In this document: in pieces, positions 8,789 to 9,932 of the stretch
How the letters are laid out: every line of letters starts with the position of its first letter
How positions within the stretch are numbered: position 1 is the stretch's first letter
Source of the DNA: Clostridia bacterium
GTDB taxonomy: Bacteria > Bacillota > Clostridia > Oscillospirales > Oscillospiraceae
Direction of reading: 5' to 3'
DNA length: 9,932 nt
Assembly: GCA_003245395.1 (NCBI GenBank)
Contig: QKDF01000293.1
Location: 1 to 9,932, forward strand
Program-made: the position numbers and the translations under genes
The notes under the pieces: model-generated
Database searches by the model: none
Told to the model about the DNA's origin: nothing
What the model saw: the letters and a program-made list of their open reading frames with translations, nothing else

Positions 8789-9389
8789 TTTGTCCCCAAC
8801 GACAAGCTTTATCCCATTCAAGCCACAGCCTCTGAGTCATTGAAAAAAGCTGACCCAACTCGCCTTGTTCTCTTTCATCCCCTCGGCAGCGCCGAGGACT
8901 TCACGGTACCCGTCCTCATTGACCGCAATTGCCACCAGATGGCCACATTTTCATATTTACCGCCCCAGTTGCGGCACAGGTAAATGCCGTCCACATAAAC
9001 ATACGGATATTTCCCGCCATGCAGTGGCCGGTTGCGCCAGTCTTCAATATGGACGTAAGCTTTCTTATTCAGCTCACTGATGGTGGAGGGTGATACCTTG
9101 CCGCCCCACAGTGCCTCCGTAATATCTTCCACCCGGCGCACAGATACACCAGCCAGATACATCTCAATGAGCCCGTGACGTCGCCGGAAGTTGTGGTGAG
9201 ATTCCGGCTATAGTGGCCGCGGCGGTAGCCCTGGCGTTCCTCACTGCGCTCATACCGCGACGCCTGTGTCAGGTTCTCAGCTTCGGCTTCCAGCAACCCG
9301 TTGAGCGTCTCTTCTACACTCCCTAGGACCAATTCTTTAATCTACCCCTTGATTAATTCCTCGTTTAACTGTACAATTTTCTCGGACAT
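8789..9389 (-). pseudogene. IS256-family transposase, N-terminal half, multiply disrupted
   Basis: Reading leftward from the ATG at 9389 (AAAGGAG ribosome binding site at 9406-9400), the sequence starts MSEKIVQLNEELIKG and then hits TAG (9344-9342), where the family usually has Gln. It resumes with IKELVLGSVEETL, RYERSEERQGYRRGHYSRNL and TTTSGDVT. At about 9173 some 30 residues are deleted with a frame change. The second block begins LIEMYLAGVSVRRVEDITEAL and includes VYVDGIYL, which carries the expected first catalytic Asp. At about 8938 one base is missing after ENVAI; the other frame continues LVAIAVNEDGYREVLGAAEG. A TGA at 8839-8837 replaces the Trp after SFFQ. Homology ends at GDK (8789), close to the second expected Asp; the third catalytic residue and C-terminus are gone. 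Family positions are from memory of IS256-type transposases. It is certainly non-functional. Confidence 0.88.
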
Positions 9390-9450
9390 GGTTTACTGTC
9401 TCCTTTCAGAATGGTGTGTGGTAACTTCATTCTAACAGAGAATTGCAAAC

Positions 9451-9497
9451 CGTGCCCTTTCTCATACCTCTTTGAATTTGCGCAACTTATTCTACCT
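9451..9497 (-). repeat. Right terminal inverted repeat of the IS-like element
   Basis: This is the inverted copy of the left repeat, 44 of 47 identical, with the outermost AGGTAG at 9497-9492 on the minus strand. The outer 30 positions match perfectly, so the mismatches lie only in the inner third; transposase-binding ends are typically the most conserved. It lies 5' of the transposase ribosome binding site (AAAGGAG, 9406-9400) and would hold or abut the transposase promoter. Confidence 0.8.
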
Positions 9498-9510
9498 CGA
9501 TCAAAATATA

Positions 9511-9532
9511 TGGGCTGATAAAACTCAGCCCA
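9511..9532. other. Small hairpin downstream of the IS right end
   Basis: TGGGCTGA (9511-9518) pairs perfectly with TCAGCCCA (9525-9532) around a TAAAAC loop, extendable by four A/T pairs with one bulged A. No T run follows on the plus strand; on the minus strand ATATATTTT follows, so a weak minus-strand terminator is possible. It could also be a leftover terminator of whatever preceded the regulator before the IS arrived. Confidence 0.4.
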
Positions 9533-9550
9533 ATATAATATAAACAGCAC

Positions 9551-9580
9551 TTGTAATATACAATTATTGCGTATTACAAT
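9551..9580 (+). promoter_or_regulatory. Promoter with overlapping inverted-repeat operator for the MarR-type gene
   Basis: TTGTAA (9551-9556) and TACAAT (9575-9580), 18 bases apart, form a plausible sigma-A promoter. TTGTAATA (9551-9558) is the exact inverse of TATTACAA (9572-9579). The half-sites are 21 bp apart centre to centre, two helical turns, and cover both promoter elements. A nested TTGTA-ATA-TACAA (9551-9563) adds a shorter palindrome. MarR proteins bind AT-rich palindromes of this kind as dimers and often repress themselves; autorepression here is inference. The ribosome binding site GGAGG (9587-9591) follows, 9 bases before the ATG. Confidence 0.6.
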
Positions 9581-9600
9581 AATTTTGGAGGCGAGTTGCA

Positions 9601-9932
9601 ATGAATAAAAAATACAATTCGATCAATTTGCGAGAGAGCATTCGAAAGCTAGAACGAAAACTTGGTGTTCTTGAAGAAAGCGAACTTTCTTGCAGCAATA
9701 TATCCTTAGCCCAGTGCCATGCTCTTGTGGAGATAGGTCGTGCAAAGGCCATTTCGCTCAATGAACTTGCCGAAGTGCTGAATCTGGAGAACAGCACAAT
9801 GAGCAGGACAGTAAGCAATCTCGTGAACAGCGGCTATGTAAAAAGAGAGACTGATACTACGGACAGACGGTACCTCACCATATCACTCACAGAAAGCGGT
9901 CTGGACTTATTTAACCGGATCGAAACCAACAT
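9601..9932 (+). CDS. MarR-family transcriptional regulator (partial, runs off window)
   Basis: The first 110 codons of a winged-helix regulator; the family is usually 140-160 residues, so the C-terminal dimerisation helix is missing only because the window ends. Visible parts are an N-terminal helix (about 8-28), a helix beginning near SLAQCHALVEIG (35-46), the helix-turn-helix with SLNELAEVLNL (52-62) and recognition helix STMSRTVSNLV (65-75), and the wing carrying TDRRYLTISLT (87-97) followed by ESG, the hallmark DRR of MarR wings. Cys31 and Cys39 lie close together ahead of the DNA-binding part and could sense thiol oxidation or a metal(loid), though this is speculative. The start is supported by GGAGG 9 bases upstream. 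It has its own promoter and operator-like palindrome. Target genes would lie beyond the right edge or be the gene itself. Confidence 0.88.
   Translation, partial: MNKKYNSINLRESIRKLERKLGVLEESELSCSNISLAQCHALVEIGRAKAISLNELAEVLNLENSTMSRTVSNLVNSGYVKRETDTTDRRYLTISLTESGLDLFNRIETN

Larger units (their letters stand above)
8177..9497 (-). mobile_element. Degenerate IS256-family-like element enclosing a DUF503 gene
   Basis: A 1321-bp unit is bounded by 47-bp inverted repeats (8177-8223 and 9451-9497) that agree at 44 positions. The right repeat lies about 60 bases upstream of the start codon of a broken IS256-family transposase, where an IS end should be. The unit length is close to an intact IS256-family element (about 1.3-1.5 kb), but the C-terminal half of the transposase is missing. 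In its place are a palindrome-rich gap (8602-8788) and an intact DUF503 gene on the same strand. I found no 8-9 bp target duplication at the outer edges (GAAGGATA left, CGATCAAA right). The unit may be one IS with replaced contents or a recombinant of two copies; the sequence alone does not decide. It cannot make a functional transposase, although its ends might still be moved by a related enzyme. Confidence 0.65.

Noticed and set aside
8711..9080. Plus-strand open frames opposite the transposase relic
   Set aside because: They are antisense to clear IS256-type transposase homology and resemble no protein family.
8168..9505. Target-site duplication flanking the IS-like unit
   Set aside because: The 8-9 bases outside each inverted repeat (GAAGGATA and CGATCAAA) do not match.
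1..9932. CRISPR array, tRNA or rRNA genes
   Set aside because: No evenly spaced direct repeats, and no cloverleaf or rRNA-like segments were seen on either strand.

Overview
The window looks like a chromosomal segment of a Gram-positive, Clostridia-type Firmicute. The evidence is a signal-peptide surface protein ending in three SLH domains (which bind secondary cell-wall polymers), GGAGG-type ribosome binding sites, a clostridial-style IS256-family transposase relic, a DUF503/YlxP-type gene and a MarR-type regulator. Base composition is about half G+C by eye, which would fit an Oscillospiraceae/Ruminococcaceae-like organism better than low-GC clostridia. That placement is inference.

Layout. 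Positions 1-285 are a non-coding leader dense in hairpins. Positions 286-8004 (+) are one very large gene for a 2572-residue, cell-wall-anchored mosaic protein. In order it has a signal peptide, calcium-loop (FG-GAP/VCBS-like) repeats, an unassigned beta-rich module, a fibronectin-III-like domain, Ig-like and MBG-like domains, eight tandem InlB-B-type repeats, a glycine-rich linker, a pre-SLH domain and three SLH domains. It ends at tandem stop codons and a strong intrinsic terminator (8053-8095).

From 8177 to 9497 lies a degenerate insertion-sequence-like unit. It is bounded by 47-bp inverted repeats that match at 44 positions. The unit holds, on the minus strand, the N-terminal half of an IS256-family transposase with at least four separate lesions, a palindrome-rich gap, and then an apparently intact DUF503 (YlxP-like) gene where the C-terminal half of the transposase would be expected.

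To the right (9498-9932, +) are a small hairpin, a promoter overlapped by a perfect 8+8 bp inverted repeat that looks like an operator, and the first 110 codons of a MarR-family regulator that runs off the window.

The surface-protein gene appears to be its own transcription unit. The IS relic separates it from the regulatory gene, and nothing in the sequence links the two functionally. The most distinctive points are the DUF503 gene enclosed between IS ends, the mosaic surface protein with its possible membrane-active beta module, the structured leader, and the likely self-regulating MarR promoter.
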